Below, piece after piece: positions 45,275-53,964 of a stretch of 64,000 nt of DNA. The DNA is from Sinomonas susongensis (GTDB lineage Bacteria > Actinomycetota > Actinomycetes > Actinomycetales > Micrococcaceae), in contig NZ_SSNH01000002.1 in NCBI RefSeq assembly GCF_005877005.1, forward strand, positions 310,001 through 374,000, given 5' to 3'. Position 1 is the stretch's first letter. Each line of letters starts with the position of its first letter. Below the pieces are notes generated by a model. The model had not been told where the DNA came from and did no database searches. It was given only the letters and a program-made list of their open reading frames with translations. Made by a program: the position numbers and the translations under genes.

Positions 45275-48200
45275 TCAGGAGCTCTTGACCACCAGCAGGA
45301 GATCTCCGCCCTGGACCTGCTGTACGCCGTTGATCGCGATCCGTGAGACCGTGCCCGCGACCGGCGTCGTGATCGAGGCTTCCATCTTCATCGCCTCGAT
45401 GGTCGCGACGGTGTCCCCGGCCTGCAGGACGTCTCCCTCCTTCGCGGTCACGTTCACGGCGCCCGCGAATGGCGCGGCCACGTGGTTCGGGTTCGCCGGA
45501 TCGGCCTTCTCCGCCTGCGCGATATTGCTCTCGACCGACCGGTCGCGCACCGACACCGGCCGCGACTGGCCGTTGAGGAGTGCGAGAACCGTCCGCATGC
45601 CCTTCTCGTCAGGCTCGGAGACGGCCTCGAGCTGAGCGATGAGGCGGACGCCCCGCTCGAGCTCGATCACGTGCTCCTTGCCACGCTGGAACCCGTACAG
45701 GTAGTCACGGGTATCGAGCACGGAGAGGTTGCCGAAGGCCTCGCGGTTCGCGAGGTACTCCTTGGTCGGCCCCGGGAAGAGGAGGCGGTTGAGGGTCGCA
45801 CGCCGTGTCGCCGAGTCCCCGCGGAGCGCCTCCGAGTCCTCGGGGCTCAGGGCCTCCTCGCGGACCTTCACTGTCCGCCCCTGCAGCGCCTTGCTGCGGA
45901 ACGGCTCGGGCCAGCCCCCGGGCGGGTCGCCGAGCTCCCCGCCGAGGAAGCCGATGACCGAGTCGGGGATGTCGTACTTCTGCGGATTCTCCTGGAACTC
46001 CGCCGGGTCGGCGTTGATGCCCACGAGGTGCAGGGCCAGATCCCCCACGACCTTCGACGACGGCGTGACCTTCACGAGGTGGCCGAGGATCCGATCCGCC
46101 GCCGTGTACATGTCCTCGATCGCCTCGAAGCGCTCGCCGAGGCCGAGCGCAATGGCCTGCTGGCGCAGGTTCGAGAGCTGGCCGCCGGGGATCTCGTGGC
46201 GGTAGACGCGGCCCGTCGGGCCCGGAAGACCGGACTCGAACGGTGCGTAGACGCGGCGCACTGCCTCCCAGTACGGCTCAAGGGCGCTCACGTCTTCGAG
46301 CGAGATGCCCGTGTCCCGCGGAGTGTGCGCGAGGGCCGCCACCAGGGCCGACGCCGGCGGCTGGCTCGTGGTGCCCGCAAGGGACGCTGAGGCGACGTCG
46401 ACGGCGTCGACCCCGGCGTCGACCGCGGCGAGGAGTGTCGCGAGCTGCCCGCCCGCCGTGTCGTGCGTGTGCAGGTGGACCGGGAGGTCGAACCGCTCGC
46501 GCAGCGCGGACACGAGCTTGGCGGCGGCCGCCGGCCGCAGGAGACCGGCCATGTCCTTGATCGCCAGGATGTGGGCGCCGGCGTCGACGATCTTCTGTGC
46601 CAGCTCGAGGTAGTAGTCGAGGGTGTAGAGCTTCTCGTTCGGGTCGAGGAGGTCGCCCGTGTAGCAGAGGGCGACCTCGGCAACCGCGGTGCCGGTGTCG
46701 CGGACGGCTCGGATGGCGGGCGCCATCTGGTTCACGTCGTTGAGCGCGTCGAAGATGCGGAAGATGTCGATTCCCGTCTCGGCGGCCTCCTTGACGAAGG
46801 CGTCGGTGACTTCCTCCGGGTAAGGGGTGTAGCCGACCGTGTTGCGACCGCGCAGGAGCATCTGGATGCAGATGTTGGGGATCGCGGCGCGCAGGGCGGC
46901 GAGGCGCTGCCACGGGTCCTCGCCGAGGAAGCGGAGCGCGACGTCGTACGTCGCACCCCCCCAGGCCTCGACCGAAAGCAGCTGCGGCGTGAGGACCGAG
47001 ACTGCCGGTCCGGCCGCGACGAGGTCGCGCGTCCTGACCCGCGTCGCCAGGAGCGACTGATGGGCGTCGCGGAACGTCGTGTCGGTCACTGCCACCGGGG
47101 TCTGCTCGCGGAGCGCCTTCGCGAAGCCCTCGGGGCCGAGTTCGAGCAGACGCTGCCGGGAGCCGGCCGGCGCACTCGAGACGTCCACGGCGGGAAGCTT
47201 GTCGCGCGGATCGGCGTGCACCGTGAGTTCGCCGTTGGGCTTGTTCACCGTGACGTCTGCAAGCCAGCTGAGCAGCTTGGTTCCCCGGTCGGCCGAGCTG
47301 CGGGCGTGCAGCAGTTCGGGGCGCTCGTCGATGAACGACGTGGCGACGTTGCCCTCGACGAAGTCCTTGTCGTCGAGCACGGCCTGAAGGAACGGGATGT
47401 TCGTCGAGACGCCGCGGATGCGGAATTCGGCGAGGGCACGACGGGCGCGCTTGACGGCGGTCGCGTAGTCGCGCCCACGGCACGTGAGCTTGACGAGCAT
47501 CGAGTCGAAGTGGGGGCTGATCTCGGCCCCCTGGTACACCGTGCCGCCGTCGAGCCGGACGCCGGCGCCGCCCGCGGACCTGTATCCCGTGATCTTCCCG
47601 ACGTCGGGACGGAACCCGTTCGCCGGGTCCTCCGTCGTGATGCGGCACTGGAGGGCCGCCCCCCGGAGCCGGATCGACTCCTGGGAGAGCCCGAGGTCCG
47701 CGAGCGTCTCCCCCGAGGCGATGCGGAGCTGCGCCTGGACGAGGTCGACGTCGGTGACCTCCTCCGTGACCGTGTGCTCGACCTGGATGCGGGGGTTCAT
47801 CTCGATGAACACGTGCTGGCCCGCACGGTCGCCGACGGTGTCGACAAGGAATTCGACGGTGCCCGCGTTCACGTAGCCGAGGGCTTTCGCGAACTTGACC
47901 GCATCCGCGTAGAGCGCCTGACGGATCGACTCGTCGAGCTGGGGCGCCGGAGCGATCTCGATGACCTTCTGGTGCCGCCGCTGAAGCGAGCAGTCCCGCT
48001 CGAACAGGTGCACGACGTTGCCCTCGGCGTCGGCCAGGACCTGCACCTCGATGTGACGGGGACGCAGGACGGCCTGCTCGAGGAAGACCGTCGGATCGCC
48101 GAAGGCCGCGTCGGCCTCGCGCATGGCGGCGTTGAGCGCTTCCGGAAGAGCCTCGCGTGCATCGACGCGCCGCATGCCGCGGCCACCGCCGCCCGCGACG

Positions 48201-48676
48201 GCCTTGACGAAGATCGGGAACCCGATCGTATCGGCGGCCTCGATGAGCTCCTCCGGGTTCGAGCTCGGCGCGCTCGACTTGAGCACCGGGATGCCCGCCT
48301 TGCGCGCAGCCTCGAGCGCGTGGACCTTGTGGCCCGCCAGTTCGAGCACCTCGGCAGGCGGCCCGACGAAGGTGATGCCCGCATCGGCTGCGGCACGCGC
48401 GAGCCCTGGATTCTCGGAGAGGAAGCCGTAGCCCGGGTAGATCGCATCGGCGCCGGCTTCCTGGGCGACGCGGATGATCTCCTCGATGTCGAGGTAAGCG
48501 CGGACAGGGTGGCCCTCCTCGCCAATGAGGTAGGCCTCGTCCGCCTTCTGACGATGGATGGAGTTGCGGTCTTCGTACGGGAAGACGGCAACGGTCTTGG
48601 CACCTAGTTCGTAGCCTGCGCGGAACGCTCGGATGGCGATCTCTCCGCGGTTGGCCACCAGAATTTTCGAGAACAC
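45275..48676 (-). CDS. pyc: pyruvate carboxylase
   Basis: Biotin enzyme that makes oxaloacetate from pyruvate, refilling the TCA cycle. The 1133-residue single-chain enzyme has a biotin carboxylase domain (about 1-450: FSKILVANRGEIAIRAFRA, ATP-grasp region KAVAGGGGRGMRRV, FIEMNPRIQVEHTVTEEVT), a carboxyltransferase domain (about 520-800: DTTFRDAHQSLLATRVRT, a metal-binding HLHTHDTAGGQ), and a C-terminal biotinyl domain with EAMKMEA, whose middle lysine carries biotin. It starts with GTG. It is divergent from parA with a 211-base gap. Confidence 0.98.
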   Translation of the reverse strand: MFSKILVANRGEIAIRAFRAGYELGAKTVAVFPYEDRNSIHRQKADEAYLIGEEGHPVRAYLDIEEIIRVAQEAGADAIYPGYGFLSENPGLARAAADAGITFVGPPAEVLELAGHKVHALEAARKAGIPVLKSSAPSSNPEELIEAADTIGFPIFVKAVAGGGGRGMRRVDAREALPEALNAAMREADAAFGDPTVFLEQAVLRPRHIEVQVLADAEGNVVHLFERDCSLQRRHQKVIEIAPAPQLDESIRQALYADAVKFAKALGYVNAGTVEFLVDTVGDRAGQHVFIEMNPRIQVEHTVTEEVTDVDLVQAQLRIASGETLADLGLSQESIRLRGAALQCRITTEDPANGFRPDVGKITGYRSAGGAGVRLDGGTVYQGAEISPHFDSMLVKLTCRGRDYATAVKRARRALAEFRIRGVSTNIPFLQAVLDDKDFVEGNVATSFIDERPELLHARSSADRGTKLLSWLADVTVNKPNGELTVHADPRDKLPAVDVSSAPAGSRQRLLELGPEGFAKALREQTPVAVTDTTFRDAHQSLLATRVRTRDLVAAGPAVSVLTPQLLSVEAWGGATYDVALRFLGEDPWQRLAALRAAIPNICIQMLLRGRNTVGYTPYPEEVTDAFVKEAAETGIDIFRIFDALNDVNQMAPAIRAVRDTGTAVAEVALCYTGDLLDPNEKLYTLDYYLELAQKIVDAGAHILAIKDMAGLLRPAAAAKLVSALRERFDLPVHLHTHDTAGGQLATLLAAVDAGVDAVDVASASLAGTTSQPPASALVAALAHTPRDTGISLEDVSALEPYWEAVRRVYAPFESGLPGPTGRVYRHEIPGGQLSNLRQQAIALGLGERFEAIEDMYTAADRILGHLVKVTPSSKVVGDLALHLVGINADPAEFQENPQKYDIPDSVIGFLGGELGDPPGGWPEPFRSKALQGRTVKVREEALSPEDSEALRGDSATRRATLNRLLFPGPTKEYLANREAFGNLSVLDTRDYLYGFQRGKEHVIELERGVRLIAQLEAVSEPDEKGMRTVLALLNGQSRPVSVRDRSVESNIAQAEKADPANPNHVAAPFAGAVNVTAKEGDVLQAGDTVATIEAMKMEASITTPVAGTVSRIAINGVQQVQGGDLLLVVKSS

Positions 48677-48843
48677 GTCGACTCCTGATCGGGGGCACTG
48701 AAGGGCGCGGCTAGGTGGTGCCTAGTCTCTACACGAGCAAACTACCAACTCAAGGCCGTGTGGCCGGAAATCACAGCGTCCCGGCTTGTAATGTGCGGGA
48801 CGGAACGCCGGGCGTGTGGCCCCGAGCGGTCGCCGCGCCCCAC

Positions 48844-48849
48844 TAAGAT
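48844..48849 (+). promoter_or_regulatory. -10 element upstream of parA
   Basis: TAAGAT lies 38 bases before the chosen GTG of parA in the gap between pyc and parA. No clear -35. The rest of the gap (48677-48843) shows no gene; it should also hold the pyc promoter. Confidence 0.4.
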
Positions 48850-48887
48850 GGTGGGGAGTCGGCCAGCGGATAGGTGTGGATTCTCCA

Positions 48888-49712
48888 GTGCAAGTAATCA
48901 GCATTAGCAGCCTCAAAGGCGGGGTTGGTAAGACGTCTGTGACCACGGGACTGGCCTCGGCGGCGCTCGCCGCGGGGATCCCGACCCTCGTCGTCGACCT
49001 CGACCCGCACGCCGATGCCTCGACCGCACTCGGCGTGGCCTCGGACGGCAAGCTCGAGGTCGGCCGGATGCTGAAGTCCCCGCGTCGGGTGAAGCTCTTC
49101 GACAACATCGTGAGCAGCAGCTGGGTCCGCCGCGCAGCGAATTTCGAGGGCCGTGGCATCCGCAGGCTCGACGTCGCCTTCGGCGGGTCCCTCAGCAGCC
49201 TGTACGACCGGCCCGACCTCGGGCGACGGGATCTTCGCCGCCTCTCCCAGATCCTGGACGGCCTCGACGACTACGGCCTCGTGCTCATCGACTGCCCGCC
49301 CTCGCTCAACGGCCTCACCCGCATGGCGTGGAACGCGAGCAACCGCGTCCTGCTCGTGGCGGAGCCTGGCCTGTTCTCAGTCGCCGGCACCGAACGCACC
49401 ATGCGGGCGATCCAGCTCTTCCGGCAGGAGTTCGCGCCGAAGCTCGCACCCGCGGGAATCATCGCGAACCGCGTCCGCGCCTCCTCGACCGAGCACGCCT
49501 ACCGGCTCGAGGAGATGAAGCAGATGTTCGGCCCGCTGCTCCTGGCCCCGCACATTCCCGAGCTTGCGAACTGGCAGCAGATCCAGGGCGCTGCCCACGC
49601 AGTCCACCACTGGCCGGGTGACGCGGCGCGGACGACCGCCGCGCTCTTCGACCAGCTCCTCAAGGCCATCGTGAAGCAGGGCCAGGACCTTCGTCCTCGC
49701 GCCTCCCGCTGA
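48888..49712 (+). CDS. ParA/Soj-family ATPase (orphan)
   Basis: A 274-residue P-loop ATPase with the deviant Walker A motif ISSLKGGVGKTSVTTGLASAAL, LVVDLDPHADASTAL, and VLIDCPPSLNGLTRMAWNAS (Walker B with aspartate). ParA proteins position chromosomes, plasmids or protein complexes. No parB-like gene is adjacent, so this is an orphan, perhaps moving other cell-pole cargo. The GTG at 48888 gives the usual family start (QVISISSLKGG); upstream starts overlap the promoter. It is followed by a 50-base perfect palindrome and convergent merR. Confidence 0.88.
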   Translation: MQVISISSLKGGVGKTSVTTGLASAALAAGIPTLVVDLDPHADASTALGVASDGKLEVGRMLKSPRRVKLFDNIVSSSWVRRAANFEGRGIRRLDVAFGGSLSSLYDRPDLGRRDLRRLSQILDGLDDYGLVLIDCPPSLNGLTRMAWNASNRVLLVAEPGLFSVAGTERTMRAIQLFRQEFAPKLAPAGIIANRVRASSTEHAYRLEEMKQMFGPLLLAPHIPELANWQQIQGAAHAVHHWPGDAARTTAALFDQLLKAIVKQGQDLRPRASR

Positions 49713-49740
49713 CAGGGGCTTCGGTCCGCCTCCGATTCCT

Positions 49741-49790
49741 CTTGATATGCGAAAGGGCACCCCTCACGGGGTGCCCTTTCGCATATCAAG
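49741..49790. terminator. bidirectional terminator, perfect 23-bp stem
   Basis: A 50-base palindrome: arms at 49741-49763 and 49768-49790 pair without mismatch around a 4-base TCAC loop. Ends are AT-rich (CTTGATATG / CATATCAAG), so either strand ends with a stem then TATCAAG. It separates convergent parA and merR. Confidence 0.85.
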
Positions 49791-49830
49791 CCTGTGCCCC
49801 CCGTCGTGGACTCCGACGGCGGCCGCTCGG

Positions 49831-50424
49831 TCAGCCCGTCTTCCGGGCCGCCCGTCGCCGGCCCAGCTCGTCGCCCGGGAACGTCTGGTCCTCGGCGTGC
49901 TCGCTCGGCAGTTCGGCGAGGCTGCCCTCGACCTCACGCCAGACACGGCCCACGGCAATGCCGAAGACGCCCTGGCCGCCCTGGACGAGGTCGATGACTT
50001 CATCCGCGGAGGTGCACTCGTACACCGAGGCGCCGTCGCTCATGAGAGTGATCTGGGCGAGATCCTCGACGCCGCGTTCGCGCAGGTGGCCTACCGCGAT
50101 CCGGATCTGCTGGAGGGAGACACCCGTATCAAGCAGGCGCTTGACCACCTTGAGGACGAGGATGTCGCGGAAGCCGTACAGGCGCTGGGAACCGCTGCCG
50201 GCCGCCCCCCGCACTGTCGGTTCGACCAGACCCGTGCGGGCCCAGTAGTCGAGCTGCCGATAGGTGATGCCAGCCGCCTTGCAGGCGGTTGGGCCGCGGT
50301 AGCCCGCTTCTTCGTCGAGCACAGGCAGGTCCTCACTGAACAACAGGCCCTGCTCGCCGACCGGGACTTCAACGCCGGGTCCGCTGATCTGACGCAGCTT
50401 TCCCGACTCGCCCTTGGGACTCAC
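49831..50424 (-). CDS. MerR-family regulator (Rv1830-like)
   Basis: The 197-residue protein has a MerR helix-turn-helix (GPTACKAAGITYRQLDYWARTGLVEPTVR, then QRLYGFRDILVLKVVKRLLDTGVSLQQIRIAVGHLRE, residues about 45-110) and a C-terminal ligand or oligomerisation region. Family members lie in the gcvH-garA-ftsR-DUF151-merR group, in the same order as Rv1826-Rv1830 of M. tuberculosis. The GTG at 50424 has GGAGGGTGAC just upstream. The N-terminus lacks a signal sequence. Its ligand and targets are unknown. A 209-base gap separates it from DUF151 and contains a palindrome. Confidence 0.85.
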   Translation of the reverse strand: MSPKGESGKLRQISGPGVEVPVGEQGLLFSEDLPVLDEEAGYRGPTACKAAGITYRQLDYWARTGLVEPTVRGAAGSGSQRLYGFRDILVLKVVKRLLDTGVSLQQIRIAVGHLRERGVEDLAQITLMSDGASVYECTSADEVIDLVQGGQGVFGIAVGRVWREVEGSLAELPSEHAEDQTFPGDELGRRRAARKTG

Positions 50425-50493
50425 GTCACCCTCCTTCTCTCGCCCCCCGCGGGGATGCCGCACCGCCCCAGAGAGGGAGGCTACTGAAGAGCA

Positions 50494-50518
50494 GCACTGT
50501 AATTACATTCAGCAGTGC
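50494..50518. promoter_or_regulatory. inverted repeat upstream of merR
   Basis: GCACTG (50494-50499) and CAGTGC (50513-50518) are separated by 13 bases (TAATTACATTCAG on the plus strand). The AT-rich centre is unusual for this genome. It is 70 bases upstream of the merR start and could be the regulator's own operator. Confidence 0.4.
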
Positions 50519-50633
50519 AACTACCAGTGTCACCCGAGCCGGTCGGCGATGCAATGGGAGCTTCCATCGATGACGTTAGAACCGACGGGAGGCGAAAGCA
50601 AAGACCAAGGCCCCGAGCGGAAGCCGTGTCGGA

Positions 50634-51140
50634 TTACTCGTCGAAGTCCTCGGGCTCCACGTCGGCAAGGAACTCGCGGAAGCGACGCATCTCGCGCTCC
50701 TCCTCCTCGGGGCTCGGCGACGCTTCCTCCGTGCCCTCCTCGCTGCCCTCTGCGAGCTGGACGCCGGCCTCCTCGAGGACGGCGTCCGCACACCAGATGC
50801 GGCAGTTGACGCGCAGCGCGACGGCGAGGGCGTCCGAAGCACGCGACTCGATGACCGTGCCGTCGTCGAACCCCAGCTGGGCATAGAAGACGCTGTCCTG
50901 GACAGCCACAATCGTGGCGCTGACGACCTGGCGGCCCAACCCGTGCACCACGTTCACCAGCAGATCGTGCGTAAGCGGCCGTGGAGGGACGACGTGCTGC
51001 TGGGCGAGCGCTATCGCGCTCGCCTCCGCGGTGCCGATCCAGATCGGCAGATGCCTTTCGCCCTGCTTCTCCTTGAGGAGTACGAGTGGCTGGTTGGACG
51101 GCAGCTCGATGCGCACGCCGACAACCTCTACTTCGATCAT
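50634..51140 (-). CDS. DUF151 / bifunctional nuclease family protein
   Basis: The 168-residue protein opens MIEVEVVGVRIELPSNQPLVLLKEK and contains LPIWIGTAEASAIALAQQHV and VQDSVFYAQLGFDDGTVIESRASDALAVALRV, the BFN domain seen in many bacteria. A plant homolog has DNase/RNase activity; the bacterial role is not established. The last 40 residues are acidic (GSEEGTEEASPSPEEEER). The ATG overlaps the ftsR stop (ATGA), so it is coupled to ftsR. Confidence 0.87.
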   Translation of the reverse strand: MIEVEVVGVRIELPSNQPLVLLKEKQGERHLPIWIGTAEASAIALAQQHVVPPRPLTHDLLVNVVHGLGRQVVSATIVAVQDSVFYAQLGFDDGTVIESRASDALAVALRVNCRIWCADAVLEEAGVQLAEGSEEGTEEASPSPEEEEREMRRFREFLADVEPEDFDE

Positions 51141-51865
51141 GACCCCTCCATCCTCGAGATGCGGCCGTGCACGAGGGCACGGTGGAGCGTGAGGCACAGG
51201 TCGCTGATCTCCCGCGCCGCCTCGGCAGTCCGCGCCCGCGCCGCTTCATCACGGCGCGAGGCGATGGGTGCCACCGCCCGTTCCACGAGCCCGAACTCGC
51301 GCTCGGCCGCGGCACGAAAGGGCCCGAGATGCCGCGGCTCGATCCCGTGGGACTCGAGCTGAACGCAGGCCCGGGCCACCTGGAGGGCATGCTCGTCGTA
51401 CCGGCCGTCTTCTTCGGAGATGAGTCCGTAGCTCCTGAGGGACTCCACGAGGGAGGCGCTCGCGCCCGATTCCGCGCGGAGCTGTTCCTCCGAGAGTGCG
51501 CGCGATCTCATGGCCTGGAGCTCGTTGGCGACGTCATCGCTCACGGCCCGCGGCGCAAGGGTCAGGCCGCCGGGAAGGCTCTCAGGCCGCTCGCCGCGAT
51601 CGATTGCGTCCAAGTAGTCCTTGATCACCTTGAGGGGGAGGTATTGGTCCCGTTGGAGGGCGAGCACGAACCTCAGGCGCTCCACATCCCGCTCTCCGTA
51701 CTGCCGGTAGCCCGCGGGCGTCCTCTGGGGCGAGATGAGGCCCTTCTCCTCGAGGAAACGGATCTTCGACGCCGTCATGCTCGGGAACTCCTCGGCCAGC
51801 GAGGCCAGGACTTCACCGATATTGAGGCTCGAGGCCCCCCTGCGCTCCGAATGAGCGAGTGCCAT
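51137..51865 (-). CDS. ftsR: MerR-type regulator FtsR
   Basis: In Corynebacterium glutamicum the homolog (beside odhI) activates ftsZ transcription. The 242-residue protein has a MerR helix-turn-helix at about 14-85 (NIGEVLASLAEEFPSMTASKIRFLEEKGLISPQRT, AGYRQYGERDVERLRFVLALQRDQYLPLKVIKDYL) and a long helical C-terminal domain. It follows garA (9 bases) and overlaps DUF151. Its proposed target ftsZ lies at 13339-14544, with a candidate inverted repeat in front. Order and motif support FtsR; activity in this organism is inferred. Confidence 0.82.
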   Translation of the reverse strand: MALAHSERRGASSLNIGEVLASLAEEFPSMTASKIRFLEEKGLISPQRTPAGYRQYGERDVERLRFVLALQRDQYLPLKVIKDYLDAIDRGERPESLPGGLTLAPRAVSDDVANELQAMRSRALSEEQLRAESGASASLVESLRSYGLISEEDGRYDEHALQVARACVQLESHGIEPRHLGPFRAAAEREFGLVERAVAPIASRRDEAARARTAEAAREISDLCLTLHRALVHGRISRMEGS

Positions 51866-51874
51866 GCGCGCCCC

Positions 51875-52363
51875 CTAGGCGGAGTGCCTCACCGTGCTCG
51901 TTGCAGGGCTCTGGTAGTACGTGAGCCTGAACTTGCCGATCTGCACTTCGGCACCCGTGCGCAGGACCACGCGGTCTACGCGGTCGTGGTTCACATAGGT
52001 GCCGTTGAGGCTGCCTGCATCGACCACTTCGAAGGCGCCGGTCGGCGTGCGGCGGAACTCTGCGTGCCGCCGCGACACTGTCACGTCGTCGAGGAAGATG
52101 TCGGCGTTGGGATGGCGGCCCACCGTGGTGGCCTCCGAGTCGAGAAGGAATCGCGCGCCGGAGTTCGGCCCCGAATGGGCTATGAGAAGAGCCGAACCGA
52201 ACGGCAGCGCGTCGATGGCCGCCTGCTCCTCCGAGGTCAGCTGGCGTGCCGCCAGCGGCTCCTTGCCAATCGGCGGCAGGTGGATCGACGTCGTTTCAGA
52301 CGCAGAGATCTCGCGCTCCGTGGCCTCTCCCGCGCCAAGACCACGACGCTCCTCGCTGCCCAT
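51875..52363 (-). CDS. garA: FHA-domain metabolic regulator GarA/OdhI
   Basis: In mycobacteria and corynebacteria, the unphosphorylated FHA protein inhibits 2-oxoglutarate dehydrogenase and glutamate dehydrogenase, and phosphorylation by PknB/PknG turns it off. The 162-residue protein has the phosphorylation motif ETTSIHL near residues 24-30 and an FHA domain from about 70 (GARFLLDSEATTVGRHPNADIFLDDVTVSRRHAEFRR, GSLNGTYVNHDRVD) with conserved Arg, Ser and Asn. A strong GAGGAGGAACG precedes the ATG. It follows gcvH by 31 bases. A PASTA kinase of PknL type is encoded at 35691. Confidence 0.92.
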   Translation of the reverse strand: MGSEERRGLGAGEATEREISASETTSIHLPPIGKEPLAARQLTSEEQAAIDALPFGSALLIAHSGPNSGARFLLDSEATTVGRHPNADIFLDDVTVSRRHAEFRRTPTGAFEVVDAGSLNGTYVNHDRVDRVVLRTGAEVQIGKFRLTYYQSPATSTVRHSA

Positions 52364-52394
52364 CGTTCCTCCTCGTCGGTGTATCCCCAGATGT

Positions 52395-52781
52395 CTACCC
52401 TACCTGCTGTTCATACTGGGATGCACTGAGCAGATCGTCGACCTCGGCGGCGTCCTTGAGCTTGACCTCGATGAGCCAGCCCTCACCGTAAGGATCGCTG
52501 TTCACGAGGGCGGGATCGCCGTCGAGCGCCTCGTTGCGCGCCACAATGGTGCCGCTCACCGGGGCGTAGATGTCGCTGACGCTCTTGGTCGACTCGACCT
52601 CCCCGACGACCGCGTTGGCGCTCACCTCGGTGCCCACCTCGGGCATCTGCACGTACACGACGTCGCCGAGCGCGTCCTGCGCGAAGTCGGTGATGCCGAC
52701 GCGGACGACGCCGTCGCCGCCCGCAGCCGAAATCCACTCGTGTTCGGCGGTGTAGGAGAGGTCGCCAGGGACATTGCTCAT
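52395..52781 (-). CDS. gcvH: glycine cleavage system H protein
   Basis: Lipoyl carrier of the glycine cleavage complex. The 128-residue protein has LSYTAEHEWISAAGGDGVVRVGIT, DVVYVQMPEVG and GEVESTKSVSDIYAPVSG, in which the lysine carries lipoate. DPALVNSDPYGEGWLIEVKL is the conserved C-terminal part. AAAGG lies seven to eight bases before the ATG. A TATACT hexamer at 52839-52844 is a candidate -10 element. gcvT and gcvP are not in the window. Confidence 0.95.
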   Translation of the reverse strand: MSNVPGDLSYTAEHEWISAAGGDGVVRVGITDFAQDALGDVVYVQMPEVGTEVSANAVVGEVESTKSVSDIYAPVSGTIVARNEALDGDPALVNSDPYGEGWLIEVKLKDAAEVDDLLSASQYEQQVG

Positions 52782-52838
52782 GGTGCGCCTTTCATCGAAG
52801 CGGTGCCCTCGGAATCCCGCGGGGCCGTGTCCGCTGAA

Positions 52839-52844
52839 AGTATA
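52839..52844 (-). promoter_or_regulatory. -10 element of the gcvH-garA-ftsR unit
   Basis: TATACT on the minus strand, 57 bases before the gcvH start; the -35 is not clear. It is in the 198-base divergent gap with the Fpg/Nei gene. Confidence 0.4.
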
Positions 52845-52979
52845 GGCATAACGAAACCCCTGCTCAGGGCCGGGTTTTCTGGCACGATGGACGAGTCACG
52901 AGGGGGCGTCGGCGGCGAACCGGCTGATCGCCCGGCTGCCCTTTCCGTGAACTCGTGGTCAGCGACGAAAGGCAGCGCG

Positions 52980-53891
52980 ATGCCGGAGCTCCCCGAAGTC
53001 ACAGCACTGGCAGCGTACCTCGACGGTCGCCTGCGCGGCGCTCGGATCGAACGCGCCATCTTCCCGTCGATCCACGCCCTCAAGACGGCCGACCCTCCGT
53101 TCTCGACCCTCGTCGGCCGCCGCGTGGAATCGGTCGGGCGGCGCGGGAAGTTCGTCGTCCTCGGGACAGGGCCGGGGGAAGGCGGGGCCAAGAGCCCGGA
53201 GGACGACGGCGCGGGCCGGCTTTCCGTCGTCGTCCACCTCGCGCTCGGCGGGTGGGTGCGGGTCTCCGACAAGCTGCCCGAGCCGACCCTTCCCCGCGGC
53301 AAGGGGTATGTGGCGGCGCGGCTCGGATTCGAGCGCGACGGAGAGGTGACGGGGATCGACCTCACCGAGTCGGGGACGTGGAAGCGCCTCGCGGTGTTCA
53401 TCGTGCGCGAGCTAGACGACGTGCCGGCGATCGCAGACCTCGGGCCCGAGCCGCTCGAACCCGAGTTCACGCTCGAGACGTTCCGGGCGCTCCTCAACCA
53501 CCGCCAGCAGATCAAGGGCCTTCTCCGGAACCAGAAGGTCATCGCCGGGATCGGCAACGCGTACAGCGACGAGATCCTGCACGCCGCGAAGCTCTCCCCA
53601 TTCGCGATTGCCTCGACTCTCTCGGACGAGGAGACGGAGCGCCTGTACGAGTCGATGCGAAGCATCCTGCAGGGAGCCATCGAGGACGACCTCGGCCATC
53701 CGCCGGAGGAGCTCAAGGACGAGAAGCGGCGTAACATGCGCGTCCACCGCAGGACGGGAGAAGCGTGCCCCGTCTGCGGTGACACCATCCGCGAGGTCAC
53801 CTTCTCGGACAGCGCGCTCCAGTACTGCCCGACGTGCCAGACCGGCGGGAAGATCCTCGCCGACCGGACCACCTCGAAGTTCCTCAAGTAA
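52980..53891 (+). CDS. Fpg/Nei-family DNA glycosylase
   Basis: Removes oxidised bases and cuts the abasic site. The 303-residue protein starts MPELPEVTALAAYLDGRLRG, with catalytic Pro2 and Glu3 conserved. It has the helix-two-turns-helix NQKVIAGIGNAYSDEILHAAKLSP and a C-terminal zinc finger CPVCGDTIREVTFSDSALQYCPTCQ with four cysteines. It is not clearly MutM or Nei; another Fpg is usual near the rnc/smc genes. The ATG at 52980 is fixed by Pro2; AAAGG lies upstream. Its last 19 bases are duplicated just after the stop. Confidence 0.9.
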   Translation: MPELPEVTALAAYLDGRLRGARIERAIFPSIHALKTADPPFSTLVGRRVESVGRRGKFVVLGTGPGEGGAKSPEDDGAGRLSVVVHLALGGWVRVSDKLPEPTLPRGKGYVAARLGFERDGEVTGIDLTESGTWKRLAVFIVRELDDVPAIADLGPEPLEPEFTLETFRALLNHRQQIKGLLRNQKVIAGIGNAYSDEILHAAKLSPFAIASTLSDEETERLYESMRSILQGAIEDDLGHPPEELKDEKRRNMRVHRRTGEACPVCGDTIREVTFSDSALQYCPTCQTGGKILADRTTSKFLK

Positions 53892-53953
53892 GCTCGAAGT
53901 TCCTCAGGTAAACGAGAAGTAGGGCCCATCCAGGAAGTCGGGCCCATCCAGGA
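53873..53953. repeat. short tandem duplications after the Fpg/Nei gene
   Basis: CTCGAAGTTCCTCAAGTAA (53873-53891, the end of the gene) is repeated at 53893-53911 with one change. GGGCCCATCCAGGA occurs at 53922-53935 and 53940-53953. Periods are 20 and 18 bases. Confidence 0.8.
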
Positions 53954-53964
53954 GGCCCGAGGCC

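Noticed and set aside
46278-48698. 806-residue frame overlapping pyc on the minus strand
   Set aside because: Low-complexity Arg/Pro/Gly translation without motifs; pyc is complete in the other frame.
51999-52979. Long in-frame N-terminal extension of the Fpg/Nei gene
   Set aside because: The enzyme needs Pro2 after the start Met, which fixes the ATG at 52980; the extension lies over garA and gcvH.
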